Assembly: GCA_015062535.1 (NCBI GenBank)
Contig: SUUK01000001.1
Location: 319,917 to 383,916 of the forward strand
Length of the DNA stretch: 64,000 bases
Direction: 5' to 3'
Origin: Alphaproteobacteria bacterium
GTDB taxonomy: Bacteria; Pseudomonadota; Alphaproteobacteria; RF32; CAG-239
Shown here in pieces: positions 17,580-26,776 of this stretch; position 1 is the first letter of the stretch; each line of letters starts with the position of its first letter. The notes below the pieces were generated by a model that did no database searches, had not been told where the DNA came from, and worked only from the letters and a program-made list of their open reading frames with translations. A program made the translations under genes and the position numbers.

Positions 17580-18260
17580 TTATTCAGATTTACCAACAAT
17601 ATTTTTCATCATATCAATTGTTCCATCTACAGAATCACTTATATTTCCATCTATATTTTCTTCTTTACTTTCAAATACTTGTTCTTCTATTTCTTTAATA
17701 TTTAGCGATTCGTCAATTTTATCTTCTTTAACATCTTCTTTTTTTATTTCTTCCACCTTTTTTTCTTCTTTTTTTATTTCTTCAACTTTCTTAACTTCTT
17801 CAACCTTAACAATACCTTTTTCACTATCATATATTTCTAATTTACCATCTTCAAAAGGATTTACCTCCTTTTTTTCTTCTTTTATTTCTGGCTCTTGAAT
17901 AATCTTATCCAAAACCATTACTGGCTTTTCAATTTCTTGCAAATTGTTCTTAACTTCATCCATATAACCTAAAAACTCTTCCATAGCCTTAGAATTGTCT
18001 ATCTCTTCTACTTTTTCAGACTTATCTTTAATTTTATTTTCTTCTTTGATTACTTCTGTCTTTTCTTTTAATTCCCCCTCTTCTTTATTTATAGCATCTT
18101 TACTAACTGGTTTATAAACAACTACAATATTATCAAGCGGTAAATAAGAATTTTGATATTCCCAAATACCGCCCAACAATACAAAAAACACTAACAACAA
18201 TGTTAATACTTTTACTTTTTCCTTAGCTTTTATTTTCTCAATATCATTATTAGTATTCAT
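17580..18260 (-). CDS. single-span membrane protein with a long Glu/Lys-rich tail
   Basis: A 226-residue protein with one membrane helix at about 17-37 (VKVLTLLLVFFVLLGGIWEY) and a highly charged remainder dominated by K, E, I and V, with runs such as KVEEIKKEEKKVEEIKKE that should form coiled coil. It follows the gp16-like gene on the same strand with AGGAG before its ATG. The topology (short cytoplasmic end, one span, long charged periplasmic coil) is that of an inner-membrane spanin, but length and composition are not diagnostic, so this stays a hypothetical protein. Confidence 0.55.
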   Translation of the reverse strand: MNTNNDIEKIKAKEKVKVLTLLLVFFVLLGGIWEYQNSYLPLDNIVVVYKPVSKDAINKEEGELKEKTEVIKEENKIKDKSEKVEEIDNSKAMEEFLGYMDEVKNNLQEIEKPVMVLDKIIQEPEIKEEKKEVNPFEDGKLEIYDSEKGIVKVEEVKKVEEIKKEEKKVEEIKKEDVKEDKIDESLNIKEIEEQVFESKEENIDGNISDSVDGTIDMMKNIVGKSE

Positions 18261-18328
18261 AAAATAAACTCCTAAAACAATAACAATAAGCTAATTCATA
18301 AAGCAAAATAACATTATTTGCAACAATT

Positions 18329-21300
18329 TTATTTTTTCTTACCCCAAAGTGTCTTTTTAATTTTTTTACCACCTTCACTTAGCTCAGAATCTTTTATATC
18401 AAGAGCTCCCATCATAAATTTAAGCCACAATAAAAAGACATTACCAGCCTCAACCAGATCTTCATTATCAACTCTAATCATCGAGTTAGACTTATTTACT
18501 TCTTCGCCCTCAAGATATTCAAGTGGCCCACCTAACAATGCAATTCTAGCACTTGTAATATTAACAGGCTTTCCATCTAAAACTCTTAATAGCCTTTCAA
18601 CAAAAATTTCCTTAGAAACTGTATCAAGCAATTCCGACTTAGATGAAAAACTAAGAGGCATATCCTCCAAAACGCCCATTCCATCTTTATATGTAGCATA
18701 ATATTTTCCATTATAAAATTGAATTTTATAGTTCTTCAAAAACTCAATTTTTATATCACTAATCACATCATGAATATTATCTAATGCCATATTATTTTTA
18801 ATGTTATTTTTTTCTAAAAAATCATAAAAATAGTGGAATGTTTCGTGAATAATCGTTTCCTGATCAGCACCTTTAAACAAATGAATAATATTATTTTGAA
18901 AATCATAAGCGCCTTTGGCCGCCTCTTTCCCAATAAATTCAACAGCCTTTTCATCTCTATTATACTGCACTTCATCTTCAAAAATATTTCTCATCACATC
19001 ACCTTTATACTCCATTTTAAAACCATCACCAAGCCCACTAGATGTACTAAAAAATGGATCTCTTTCCAAATAATTTTGATGATCTCTATGTTTTAACAAA
19101 GCTCTATCGTCATTTTTTCCTTGTGTTACAAGTCCAGCCCAAGGAAGCCCAATATCAATATATCCGCTTTCAAGCCTTGCCTCATACAAAATACTTCTCA
19201 TATTATATTCCCTAAACCAATAAAAGTCAGAAAGTATCTGCCTCCTAATATAGTCTTCATGCACATCCAAACTCTTTGGAAATTTTTCATCAATTGCATT
19301 ATATAATTTTTCAAAATCAACTTCTCCAAACTTAATAACTTCTTCTTTTTTTGCATCCAAGTCAGCGCTCTCACTATTATATATATTAAGCAAAGATACT
19401 GGCATTTTGCTTTCTTTCCAATACTTTGAAACTTCTTTTTCATCTTTAATAAGACCTTTCCTAACTAAAAATCTCTCCAATTCATTCTTAGCGTCAATTT
19501 CAATATTCTTCTTCGCCCTATAAATAAATCTGTCCATATAATTTTTGCGTTGATTATCTGTAAGAGTATAGTCAAATCCCTCTTTTTGTTGAATAGCAAA
19601 GTTAGTACCTTTTAATAGCAATTCAACAAGCATAGACGTATCAAGTTGTTCTGCATCAATTTCAAAAACAAAGTCTTTACTATCATCTAAATAAAAATGA
19701 TATGGTTCATCTTTTTTAAGTCTTGTAAAACGAACCTTTGTATTCTTTAAATCAGGATAATTATCAAATAATGTTTTATGTTCTAAAACATCACCTAGTA
19801 AAAACTCTTTTCCATTACTAATAAGTAATCTCCTCTTATCAATATCTGTTTTAGCGCCATAATTTAAAGATTTATTAGCCCTAATATTAGTATCCTTTTC
19901 TGCATTTTTTGCAAAATTTAAATACCTTTCCAACCTATAATATCTTTCAATATTGTCCAAATAAGTTTCTAGTACTTTTTTAGTAACCTCATTATCAATA
20001 AAATCATATTGCGCTTGATTTAAAAACTTCTCACCCATAGTTGCCGGTCTATATGCTTCATGATAACTACTTGGACGATAATCTTTATTTGGTCTATCGC
20101 TTACAATATCTTTTCCCAACGCAAGATGAATTTTATAGGTTTCTTCCACATCTAAATCACGAAAAAATCTAGCACTATCTAAAATTCCGGACGCTTCAAT
20201 AGCCTCCTTACGCTCTGCTCTTTTTACCTTAAATTCCTCAGACAAATCTCTAAGTCTATTTAAAAATGCTTCATTTTCAACCCAAGAAGCATCTCCTTTC
20301 TTAATTTCATCCTTAATAGTGTCAATAGGATTTACTCCTCTAGTTTTCCAATATTTAGTTACAAATTCATCAAAACGTTTTTTCTCATTAACTCCTTGAA
20401 CAAAAAGCCCTCCTTCTTCATCAAAATCTCTTAAACCTTTTTCATAATCATCCCAAATACTAGATAAAAGCAATTCCTCATGTTCTCTCCTTAATTCAAT
20501 ACCTTCATCAATAACTTTCAACCATTGTGGCAAATTTATATAAGGATCATAAAAATCCCCATCTTTGTTAAAATCCTCAAACTGGCTATCATGATCTTTT
20601 AAATATTGATAAAAATCTTGATAAATTGTATTATGAACATTCCTTTTTTTCGGCTTTAAAAAATATGCAATCTGTGCTTGTAATAGTTCCAAATCATGAA
20701 TAAGCTCCCTTTGAAAAATAGATGCACTATCCTCATATTCATAATTTTCCCAAAGTTTTAATTTGGCATCTTCATCACTTATTTCAAAACGAAGTTTACC
20801 ATCTTTGCCACGAATAAAGCCAGTATGTTTCCATAAAGTTTGAGGATCAACATTATTTTGCTCTAAAAATTCAAATTCTGCAATTTTTTCAAAATCAATA
20901 TTCTTAGCCCCAACTCCAATAAATTGGAAATTAGAAGTTTTAGCCCCTTCATTTTTCACAAAATCCATAAAATCAGTTTTATCAATTTGAGGTAAATAAC
21001 CTTCCATCATCTTTAGATAATCAATATTTCCCCCCACTTGCTGAAAAAACAAAGCATTTGCTTGAAACATTCTAGCCATAGCTTTAGCTTGTCCTTCATT
21101 TTCTGTTACTTTTAACATTCTTTCATAAACTTCATCATAAATTTTAGGCAAATTACTCAAATCTTTTTTAACCAACTTCTTTTGCTCTCTATCATCAATA
21201 TTTTTTACAATTTCTCTCATATTTTGAGTTAAATTGTATTTTAATATCTTATCAAAAGCTTCTGGTTTTGATTTTATAAATTCCAACATACTTGTTTTAT

Positions 21301-22561
21301 AGAGTTCTAATTCTTCTTTGCTAACACCTTTTAGCATAATGCGTTTTTCAGCATCTCTATATACTTTATCCGCTAGATACAAACTACCACTAGTTCCACT
21401 AACAACAAAGCTACCAGCCATCCCACCAATCGCACTTTCTATCAATCCTTCAAACAACAATTGGGTATCATCAATTCCCACTTTTCTAACTAAATTTTCA
21501 GCCATAATTTGTTGTAAAGCTTCACTACCAGCTTCTCTTAAAGGTGCGCCAAGCATTTCTTTTGCTATTTTTGAAGCACTAACCTTAACTCCTTTATTTA
21601 AGTGCTCAGGAAGAGGATTAAACCATCTATCAATTGCATACGTTGCTCCAGCACTTGCCAAAGTTAATAAATTAGCCTTATTAACATCACCATCTTTTTC
21701 AATACTTTCATTAAAAACATCTCCGCTTCCACCAATAGCAAACAATCCGTATGTTGCCTTAGGACCAATAAATTTAGAAGCTCCTCCCATTGCTAAAACA
21801 GTACCACTTCCTTGCCCTACGATATTTGCCACACTCATCCAGTTAGGATCTTCTTTATACACATCTTCATCAGGCGCTAAAACATCCAAATTCTCAATAT
21901 TAATTGCATATTTTTCTAATAAATTACCTAAATCAATCAAAGCCTTTCCTGCATCTGGCAACACCAAACTTCCACCAAGAGTTGCCACAATCCCAAGTCC
22001 TGTATTTTCATTAATATTAGTACCAAGAAATTTAAGCATATTACTTGCAACAGACAAACTACTACTTCCAAAGCTTCTAGCCCCGGCTTTCAAAGTTTCC
22101 TTAGCAAATTTTCCACCATCAAACTCACCAAATTTACCTTCATCATATGCCCATTTATATCGTGCAACATCTTCACCAATTTTTTGAACTTCTCTTACAT
22201 ACTCATCAAACAAAATAACATCTTTAACCTGTTTACCAATTTCATGTAAACTTTCAAAAGGTCTATCCATATCAAGATTTTGTGAGTGAATACTTGGAAG
22301 ATTAAGATTACGCTCTGTTTCTATATATTTTATACCATTATCAAATTGCCCTTCTTTTTCCTCCAATACTTCACTAATCAATGCTGTTTGCGAGTATTTA
22401 TTTTTAGCTCCCAATTGAGCACTATTAATCTCTAATTTCATATTATCATCATAAGGCAATATTTGAGAATTATCTTTGGCTAAACTAGCCTCTTTAACTT
22501 CTAACAAACTCTTTCCAATACTAAAATTTTTACTTTTCTCATCATCAATAGTATCAAACAT
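18329..22561 (-). CDS. gp16-like internal virion/DNA-ejection protein with a C-terminal HExxH domain
   Basis: The 1410 residues and the last place in a gp13-14-15-16-like series identify this as the large ejection protein that, in T7-like phages, leaves the head and spans the cell envelope. Glycine/alanine-rich hydrophobic stretches lie at about 165-215, 245-310 and 360-400. T7 gp16 begins with a transglycosylase domain; none is visible here. Instead residues 1239-1243 read HETFH in NNIIHLF...IIHETFHYFYDF, a zincin-type metallopeptidase signature like those in large phage polyvalent proteins. AGGAG precedes the start. The full-length intact frame argues for continued function. Confidence 0.75.
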   Translation of the reverse strand: MFDTIDDEKSKNFSIGKSLLEVKEASLAKDNSQILPYDDNMKLEINSAQLGAKNKYSQTALISEVLEEKEGQFDNGIKYIETERNLNLPSIHSQNLDMDRPFESLHEIGKQVKDVILFDEYVREVQKIGEDVARYKWAYDEGKFGEFDGGKFAKETLKAGARSFGSSSLSVASNMLKFLGTNINENTGLGIVATLGGSLVLPDAGKALIDLGNLLEKYAINIENLDVLAPDEDVYKEDPNWMSVANIVGQGSGTVLAMGGASKFIGPKATYGLFAIGGSGDVFNESIEKDGDVNKANLLTLASAGATYAIDRWFNPLPEHLNKGVKVSASKIAKEMLGAPLREAGSEALQQIMAENLVRKVGIDDTQLLFEGLIESAIGGMAGSFVVSGTSGSLYLADKVYRDAEKRIMLKGVSKEELELYKTSMLEFIKSKPEAFDKILKYNLTQNMREIVKNIDDREQKKLVKKDLSNLPKIYDEVYERMLKVTENEGQAKAMARMFQANALFFQQVGGNIDYLKMMEGYLPQIDKTDFMDFVKNEGAKTSNFQFIGVGAKNIDFEKIAEFEFLEQNNVDPQTLWKHTGFIRGKDGKLRFEISDEDAKLKLWENYEYEDSASIFQRELIHDLELLQAQIAYFLKPKKRNVHNTIYQDFYQYLKDHDSQFEDFNKDGDFYDPYINLPQWLKVIDEGIELRREHEELLLSSIWDDYEKGLRDFDEEGGLFVQGVNEKKRFDEFVTKYWKTRGVNPIDTIKDEIKKGDASWVENEAFLNRLRDLSEEFKVKRAERKEAIEASGILDSARFFRDLDVEETYKIHLALGKDIVSDRPNKDYRPSSYHEAYRPATMGEKFLNQAQYDFIDNEVTKKVLETYLDNIERYYRLERYLNFAKNAEKDTNIRANKSLNYGAKTDIDKRRLLISNGKEFLLGDVLEHKTLFDNYPDLKNTKVRFTRLKKDEPYHFYLDDSKDFVFEIDAEQLDTSMLVELLLKGTNFAIQQKEGFDYTLTDNQRKNYMDRFIYRAKKNIEIDAKNELERFLVRKGLIKDEKEVSKYWKESKMPVSLLNIYNSESADLDAKKEEVIKFGEVDFEKLYNAIDEKFPKSLDVHEDYIRRQILSDFYWFREYNMRSILYEARLESGYIDIGLPWAGLVTQGKNDDRALLKHRDHQNYLERDPFFSTSSGLGDGFKMEYKGDVMRNIFEDEVQYNRDEKAVEFIGKEAAKGAYDFQNNIIHLFKGADQETIIHETFHYFYDFLEKNNIKNNMALDNIHDVISDIKIEFLKNYKIQFYNGKYYATYKDGMGVLEDMPLSFSSKSELLDTVSKEIFVERLLRVLDGKPVNITSARIALLGGPLEYLEGEEVNKSNSMIRVDNEDLVEAGNVFLLWLKFMMGALDIKDSELSEGGKKIKKTLWGKKK

Positions 22562-22597
22562 CTCTATTCTCCTAAAATAATCGACTAAAAATTCTAT

Positions 22598-24193
22598 TTA
22601 TCCTTTAACAGTAAGCCTTCCATTCAAATAAAATTTATCACCTGTATTAAGACTAGCTTCTTCTACTTCTCTTAAACTATTAAATTTGGGATAACCAAGT
22701 TCAATACGTTGTTGTTGTCTTGCAACATTTTTTAATACCTCTTTCTTATTATCACTAAACAATGCTTGCTTATAAAAATTCTCCCAAACTTCTTCTTCAT
22801 TGTTTCCGCTATAATATTGACGAAGTAATGGCTTTAACTCGGCAACACTAACCCCTAAACCAACATTTTCCTTATAACCCAATTCATTCTTAGTTTCTTC
22901 TAAAGCTTTTTTCCCTAAAACCTTTTCTGCTTGAGAATTTAAAATTCCCCCTTGATTTATAAAATCTTGAAACAAAGCCATTTTTTTACCATAATATGTT
23001 TCATAAATATCAAGTCCAAGCCTTGCTTTATCTTCCATAATTTTTTTAGAAACAAAATCTGTTGCCTCAATATCTTTTACAAAAACACTATCAACAAACT
23101 CTTCAATATCATTATCAAAAAATCTTTTGGCCAAATTCGAATCACCTTGAGCTTCAATAATTTTATTTTGTAAAGATGCCACTTGATCAAAGCCAATTTT
23201 ACCCTTTTTATATGCATTTATTAAACCATTTTCAGCATTTTTAATTTCATCATTACTTAGTTCATTTCCATTATTCATTTTTTTCAAAATTTTATATGCA
23301 TCAACCAAATCACCACTATTATTTTTCCCAAATATTTCATCATCATATTGAGAGCTCAAAACAAAAAATTCAGCATTTCCGATTTCTCCCCGTTCCTTTT
23401 GTTGCCATAAACTAGTTGCATCAGAAATTTGTTTTATAAATTTCTTTTTATTTTCAGCATTTAGTTTATTTTCTTCATCTAATTTACGAAACTTTGAAAT
23501 TTCACCAATTTTATTTACAAGCCCATCATCAACATCTGCCATATATTTTTTAGCTTGATTATATGCTTCATTTTCATCAGACAATGCCAAATTTAAAATG
23601 CCCATTGTTAAATATTCTTTTCTTAACTCATCACGTTCTTTATCATCCAAAAATTTTGTTTTATTAATTTCTTCAACACCTCTTGAAAGCAAAACATCAC
23701 CTTTTTTGCTCATAGCATTAACCAACATACTTTGGTTATTTGCAAGCATTGATTTTAAACTATTTTTACCAAAATCATATTCTTTTAAATTTCGAATTTT
23801 CTCGATATCTTTTCTATTTTCTTCCAATAATTTATTACCATACTTTTCAAAAAATATTTTTCCACCTTCATTTAAAGAAAAAACATTTTTTACATCTCCA
23901 TCAATACTTGTTGCTATACTATCAAATTCTTCAGGATTTTTAGCATTACTAAGAGCTAATTTATATTCATTTAAAACCGCATCAGCATATAATCTATTTT
24001 TCTCTTCTTCATACTTATTTCTCTCATTTGCCAACTGAGCTGTTTTTTTTAGCACATCAGAAACACCGCCCAACATTTCCCCACCAGCAGCATATCTCTT
24101 TAATCCCACAGGAAGCAAAACTCCATTTGCTTCATTTTTAAGCAAAGCCCCACCCTTTTGCATAGCAGGTACTGTTTGTTCATTTCTTCTCAT
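22598..24193 (-). CDS. gp15-like internal virion protein
   Basis: A 531-residue, mostly helical, charged protein without membrane segments. Its opening resembles internal virion proteins of T7-like podophages: VPAMQKGGALLK, then KRYAAGGEMLGGVSDVLKKTAQLANERN, then long coiled segments. Position between gp14-like and gp16-like genes, with gaps of 14 and 36 bases and good ribosome binding sites (AAGGAG), fits T7 gp15, which with gp14 and gp16 forms the DNA-ejection channel. The assignment rests on order, size and composition more than on a motif. Confidence 0.7.
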   Translation of the reverse strand: MRRNEQTVPAMQKGGALLKNEANGVLLPVGLKRYAAGGEMLGGVSDVLKKTAQLANERNKYEEEKNRLYADAVLNEYKLALSNAKNPEEFDSIATSIDGDVKNVFSLNEGGKIFFEKYGNKLLEENRKDIEKIRNLKEYDFGKNSLKSMLANNQSMLVNAMSKKGDVLLSRGVEEINKTKFLDDKERDELRKEYLTMGILNLALSDENEAYNQAKKYMADVDDGLVNKIGEISKFRKLDEENKLNAENKKKFIKQISDATSLWQQKERGEIGNAEFFVLSSQYDDEIFGKNNSGDLVDAYKILKKMNNGNELSNDEIKNAENGLINAYKKGKIGFDQVASLQNKIIEAQGDSNLAKRFFDNDIEEFVDSVFVKDIEATDFVSKKIMEDKARLGLDIYETYYGKKMALFQDFINQGGILNSQAEKVLGKKALEETKNELGYKENVGLGVSVAELKPLLRQYYSGNNEEEVWENFYKQALFSDNKKEVLKNVARQQQRIELGYPKFNSLREVEEASLNTGDKFYLNGRLTVKG

Positions 24194-24207
24194 CTAACCA
24201 CTCCTTA

Positions 24208-24654
24208 TTAAAAAATTCCCGCAACAGAGCTCAATAACGAACTCCCAAATGAATTATAATATTTTTTCTTAAGTTGCTCAGCATTACTTTCTGCAATTCT
24301 TGCTTGATACAAATAATTTTCAGCTTCACTTTCAATTCTAAATCTTTCATTTAAAACATTCTGTTCCAAAGCATTTGCACTTGTTGCAAGAGCACTCATA
24401 GTTGTAGGACTTTCGCTAATACCAGCCTCACCAGCAATCGCACTATTATTTGCGATATATGCTCTATTTTTCGAGCGAGCTATATCTTCATTCATAGCAC
24501 CAACAGCCCTAACCGAAAATGCATTTCTTTTTAAAATTTCCGCATTATTTAATTCTGTTTCAGCCATTGTTAAATATTGTTGTCTTTCTTGCTCAGACTT
24601 CAACATATTTGAAGCAAACTTTAATCCTGCAATAACTGCTATATTATAAGCCAT
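24208..24654 (-). CDS. gp14-like internal virion protein
   Basis: A 148-residue alanine-rich helical protein starting MAYNIAVIAGLKFASNM, then heptad-like helices (YLTMAETELNNAEILKRNA, then EQNVLNERFRIESEAENYLY) and a hydrophobic end SSLLSSVAGIF. T7 gp14 and relatives share this size and alanine-rich make-up and form the outer-membrane end of the ejection channel. I start at 24654, preceded by AAAGGAG; the longer frame overlaps the upstream gene. The previous gene's stop lies 5 bases upstream. Confidence 0.7.
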   Translation of the reverse strand: MAYNIAVIAGLKFASNMLKSEQERQQYLTMAETELNNAEILKRNAFSVRAVGAMNEDIARSKNRAYIANNSAIAGEAGISESPTTMSALATSANALEQNVLNERFRIESEAENYLYQARIAESNAEQLKKKYYNSFGSSLLSSVAGIF

Positions 24655-24658
24655 CTTT

Positions 24659-25069
24659 TCACTCCTTTCTTTCATACAATAAATAATTTTCGCCATTAAA
24701 AAAAAGTGGCAATTTTGCCACTTCGTAAAACCCTAAAATTTTTGCCATTTTTTTAGCATTATCAAAATTTTCTTTAACAGTAATTAAAACTCTATCAACT
24801 TTATTTTTACAAATTTCTGTTTTAATTTTTTGTCTTACAAACTTGATAAATTCATACATTTTACCTTTAATATTCTCACCTATCAAAGCGTAACAATACC
24901 CAATATTGTCCTTAATTTCAAAACCAAACACACCTAAAATTTCATCTTCATCAACAATACTATATGCAACAATTTCATCAAAAAATTGTGCATTAAATAT
25001 TGCCTCCTCTTTCTGCTGATTTTGAACCATAACTTTCAACGCATCACCTTTTTTATATCGTCTAATCAT
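24659..25069 (-). CDS. gp13-like internal virion protein with GNAT-like fold
   Basis: A 136-residue protein that reads like a degenerate acetyltransferase: MIRRYKKGDALKVMV, a strand EILGVFGFEI, and a terminal block of NFDNAKKMAKILGFYEVAKL and FFNGENYLLYERK. T7 gene 13 product has this size, fold type and position directly before gp14. Whether acetyl-CoA is bound is doubtful because the usual glycine-rich loop is not visible. The C-terminal codons contain a complete intrinsic terminator (24698-24723). The ribosome binding site is weak. Confidence 0.65.
   Translation of the reverse strand: MIRRYKKGDALKVMVQNQQKEEAIFNAQFFDEIVAYSIVDEDEILGVFGFEIKDNIGYCYALIGENIKGKMYEFIKFVRQKIKTEICKNKVDRVLITVKENFDNAKKMAKILGFYEVAKLPLFFNGENYLLYERKE
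24698..24723 (-). terminator. intrinsic terminator embedded in the gp13-like coding sequence
   Basis: AAGTGGC and GCCACTT form a 7-bp stem with a six-base loop, and the minus strand runs into eight T. It lies in codons for VAKLPLFFN, 44 bases upstream of the gp14-like start. Confidence 0.75.
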
Positions 25070-25083
25070 CTATTTTCTTTCAT

Positions 25084-25108
25084 AAAAAAGGAGGGGTTTA
25101 TCCCTCCT
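25084..25108 (-). terminator. intrinsic terminator 15 bases upstream of the gp13-like start
   Basis: AGGAGGG and CCCTCCT form a 7-bp stem, followed on the minus strand by a T-run and the next start codon. Confidence 0.88.
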
Positions 25109-25144
25109 ATAATTATTAAGCATAACAATTTTGTTCAAATAATA

Positions 25145-25333
25145 TTACCCACCTAATGTGGTCTTAGGGCTTTCATAACTATTATCTTTTGATAAAAGTT
25201 GCGATACAGCCCCCATTTTCTTTTTTCGTTTTTTTTCCATTTCAAAATATGTTTCAGACATATCAACAACTTCAGGCGTAACTTCCTTTGGTTCAACCTT
25301 AACAACTTTAGGAGATTTAAAAACAGAACTCAT
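25145..25333 (-). CDS. small conserved podophage structural protein
   Basis: A 62-residue protein of a type often found among tail genes of podoviruses: short, beginning MSSVFKSPK, with a charged middle (EMEKKRKKKMGAVSQLL) and the closing TTLGG typical of these proteins. Its role in the particle is not known. It lies 15 bases downstream of tail tubular protein A, with GAGGTG before its ATG, and is followed by a terminator. Confidence 0.6.
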   Translation of the reverse strand: MSSVFKSPKVVKVEPKEVTPEVVDMSETYFEMEKKRKKKMGAVSQLLSKDNSYESPKTTLGG

Positions 25334-25348
25334 AACACACCTCTTTTT

Positions 25349-25939
25349 TTACCAATTTTCTCTAACCAAAACCCAACTACTATCAGGAACAAGCTCAGTA
25401 TCTTTAATAATTTCATTATTAAGTTCAGCCTGCCTAATAAGGGTAATAAATTCACTATCAAGCATTTGCTTTAATGTAGTAGAATGCTTTATTCTCATAG
25501 ACAATTCCGATGCAATTTTTGCAGCCAAAGCTTCTCTAAACAGTGGCGAAAATTCCATATCATCATCAATATTTTTAACATATTCAGCCCTAACACCACT
25601 ATGAAGCAAACAAACAATTGCATTATTTACCACTTCATATGCTTGCAATTTATATTGCCTAATATCCGTCACATCTGTTTTTTCTGGTCCAAAAACATTA
25701 ATCAAAAGCAAACAATCCGTAGGCAATTTATACATATATCTATCACCATATTTTTCCTCTAATTTTGGTAAATATTTTATTTCAAGCGAAAATCTCCATG
25801 GATAAGACGAGAGCAACAATTCCTTAATATCATCATAGATAATTTCATAACTTTTACCAAAAACAGCATCATTCAAAGATGAAACCGGAGGTTCTCCAAG
25901 CTTCATCAACGCTCTATTTACTATATCAACTTTAGACAT
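25349..25939 (-). CDS. tail tubular protein A (T7 gp11-like)
   Basis: A 196-residue adaptor that in T7-like phages forms the ring between portal and nozzle. Family features are the opening DIVNRALMKLGEPPVSSLND, the segment IYDDIKELLLSSYPWRFS, the LPTDCLLLINVFG strand and FREALAAKIASELSMRI. GGAGG precedes the ATG. In T7 the nozzle gene follows directly; here it has been separated and lies 21 kb away at the other end of the locus. Confidence 0.88.
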   Translation of the reverse strand: MSKVDIVNRALMKLGEPPVSSLNDAVFGKSYEIIYDDIKELLLSSYPWRFSLEIKYLPKLEEKYGDRYMYKLPTDCLLLINVFGPEKTDVTDIRQYKLQAYEVVNNAIVCLLHSGVRAEYVKNIDDDMEFSPLFREALAAKIASELSMRIKHSTTLKQMLDSEFITLIRQAELNNEIIKDTELVPDSSWVLVRENW

Positions 25940-25961
25940 TCATATACCTCCAAATAAAAAT

Positions 25962-25987
25962 AAAAAAAGGAAGCCCTAAAAGCTTCC
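25962..25987 (-). terminator. intrinsic terminator 22 bases upstream of tail tubular protein A
   Basis: GGAAGC and GCTTCC enclose a seven-base loop, and the minus strand continues TTTTTTTATTTTTATTTGGAGG into the ribosome binding site. Confidence 0.88.
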
Positions 25988-26016
25988 TCTAAATTAAAAA
26001 AAAGATTTTATTTACC

Positions 26017-26097
26017 CTACATATTGGTAAACCAAAAATCCAAAACCTTTAAAAGTCTGCGTCCAACTTTCTTCATTATTTCTTTAAACTTAACCAT
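26017..26097 (-). CDS. possible 26-residue cationic peptide
   Basis: ATG at 26097 opens MVKFKEIMKKVGRRLLKVL and ends at TAG 26017. It is amphipathic and basic. AAGGAAAAG lies upstream and its start overlaps the stop of the small frame at 26090-26233. It sits in the 440-base gap between decoration and tail tubular A genes. Weakly supported. Confidence 0.3.
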   Translation of the reverse strand: MVKFKEIMKKVGRRLLKVLDFWFTNM

Positions 26098-26233
26098 TTA
26101 CTTTTCCTTTTATACAAACCTTTTTTACTTCATCAAAACTAAAATCCATATCCTTACAATTTTCTCTATCAAAATGCCATCTTAATTCATCATTCAAATT
26201 ACAAAAAACATTAATAAAAACAAAAAATGACAT
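26090..26233 (-). CDS. possible 47-residue small protein
   Basis: The frame starts MSFFVFINVF and continues with an acidic part (RENCKDMDFSFDEVKK). It lies in the gap between decoration and tail tubular A genes, overlapping the next small frame in an ATGGTTAA arrangement that would allow coupling. No strong ribosome binding site. The remaining gap, 26234-26324, shows nothing else. Confidence 0.3.
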   Translation of the reverse strand: MSFFVFINVFCNLNDELRWHFDRENCKDMDFSFDEVKKVCIKGKVNG

Positions 26234-26324
26234 AGTAATTCCAAACAACCATTTTTTATGCTATTGCCTTCACATATCTTCTAATATTATCTCAAATAAT
26301 ACACCTCAAATTTTAAATTGCAAC

Positions 26325-26367
26325 AAAAAAAGAACAAAGGGAGAACTTTTTTTTCATTTCTCCCTTT
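26325..26367 (-). terminator. intrinsic terminator after the decoration protein gene
   Basis: AAAGGGAGAA and TTCTCCCTTT form a 10-bp stem 12 bases past the stop; a T-run follows after GTTC on the minus strand. Confidence 0.85.
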
Positions 26368-26378
26368 GCAATCAAAAG

Positions 26379-26753
26379 CTATCTAGCTAAATATCCAAGA
26401 GTAACTCTTATACCACCACTATTAGCTTCATTACTAACAACATCAGCCACCATATACGCTTTAGCTTTTTCGCTAATTGTTGCAGATGCCATTAAATCAC
26501 CATCTTTAAAGCTTTTACCTGCCTCAAGAACAATTGTAAAAGCCTCTTTGAAACCACCGTCTTTAGTATCACCTTGCTTTACACTTATGCTAACTTCATT
26601 ACTCAATGTAACATCACCTTTAGCAAATACATTAACCACAAGTGCACCACTTGTCATACCAACATTAACAGGTTTTTGCCCACTAATTGAAGCGCTAGCC
26701 AAATCACCATTAGCCAAATCTTCATCATATACTTTTAAAATATTATTCATCAT
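26379..26753 (-). CDS. capsid decoration/cement protein, Bbp16-like
   Basis: A 124-residue beta-rich protein directly downstream of the capsid gene. Features such as DLANGDLASASISGQKPVNVG, VVNVFAKGDVTLSNEVSIS and the terminal GGIRVTLGYLAR resemble the Bbp16-type cement protein of Bordetella phage BPP-1 and relatives, which binds the capsid surface as trimers. The match is by pattern and position. AGGAG precedes ATG 26753; the next codon is also ATG. Confidence 0.65.
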   Translation of the reverse strand: MMNNILKVYDEDLANGDLASASISGQKPVNVGMTSGALVVNVFAKGDVTLSNEVSISVKQGDTKDGGFKEAFTIVLEAGKSFKDGDLMASATISEKAKAYMVADVVSNEANSGGIRVTLGYLAR

Positions 26754-26776
26754 AAAATATACTCCTAATCAAAAAA

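Noticed and set aside
17580-18260. Spanin assignment for the Glu/Lys-rich membrane protein
   Set aside because: Topology fits, but no partner lipoprotein gene overlaps it and the charged repeats are not diagnostic; kept as hypothetical.
21318-22187. Long plus-strand frame of 289 codons
   Set aside because: It is antisense to the gp16-like gene, proline- and serine-rich as expected from reversed codons, with no ribosome binding site.
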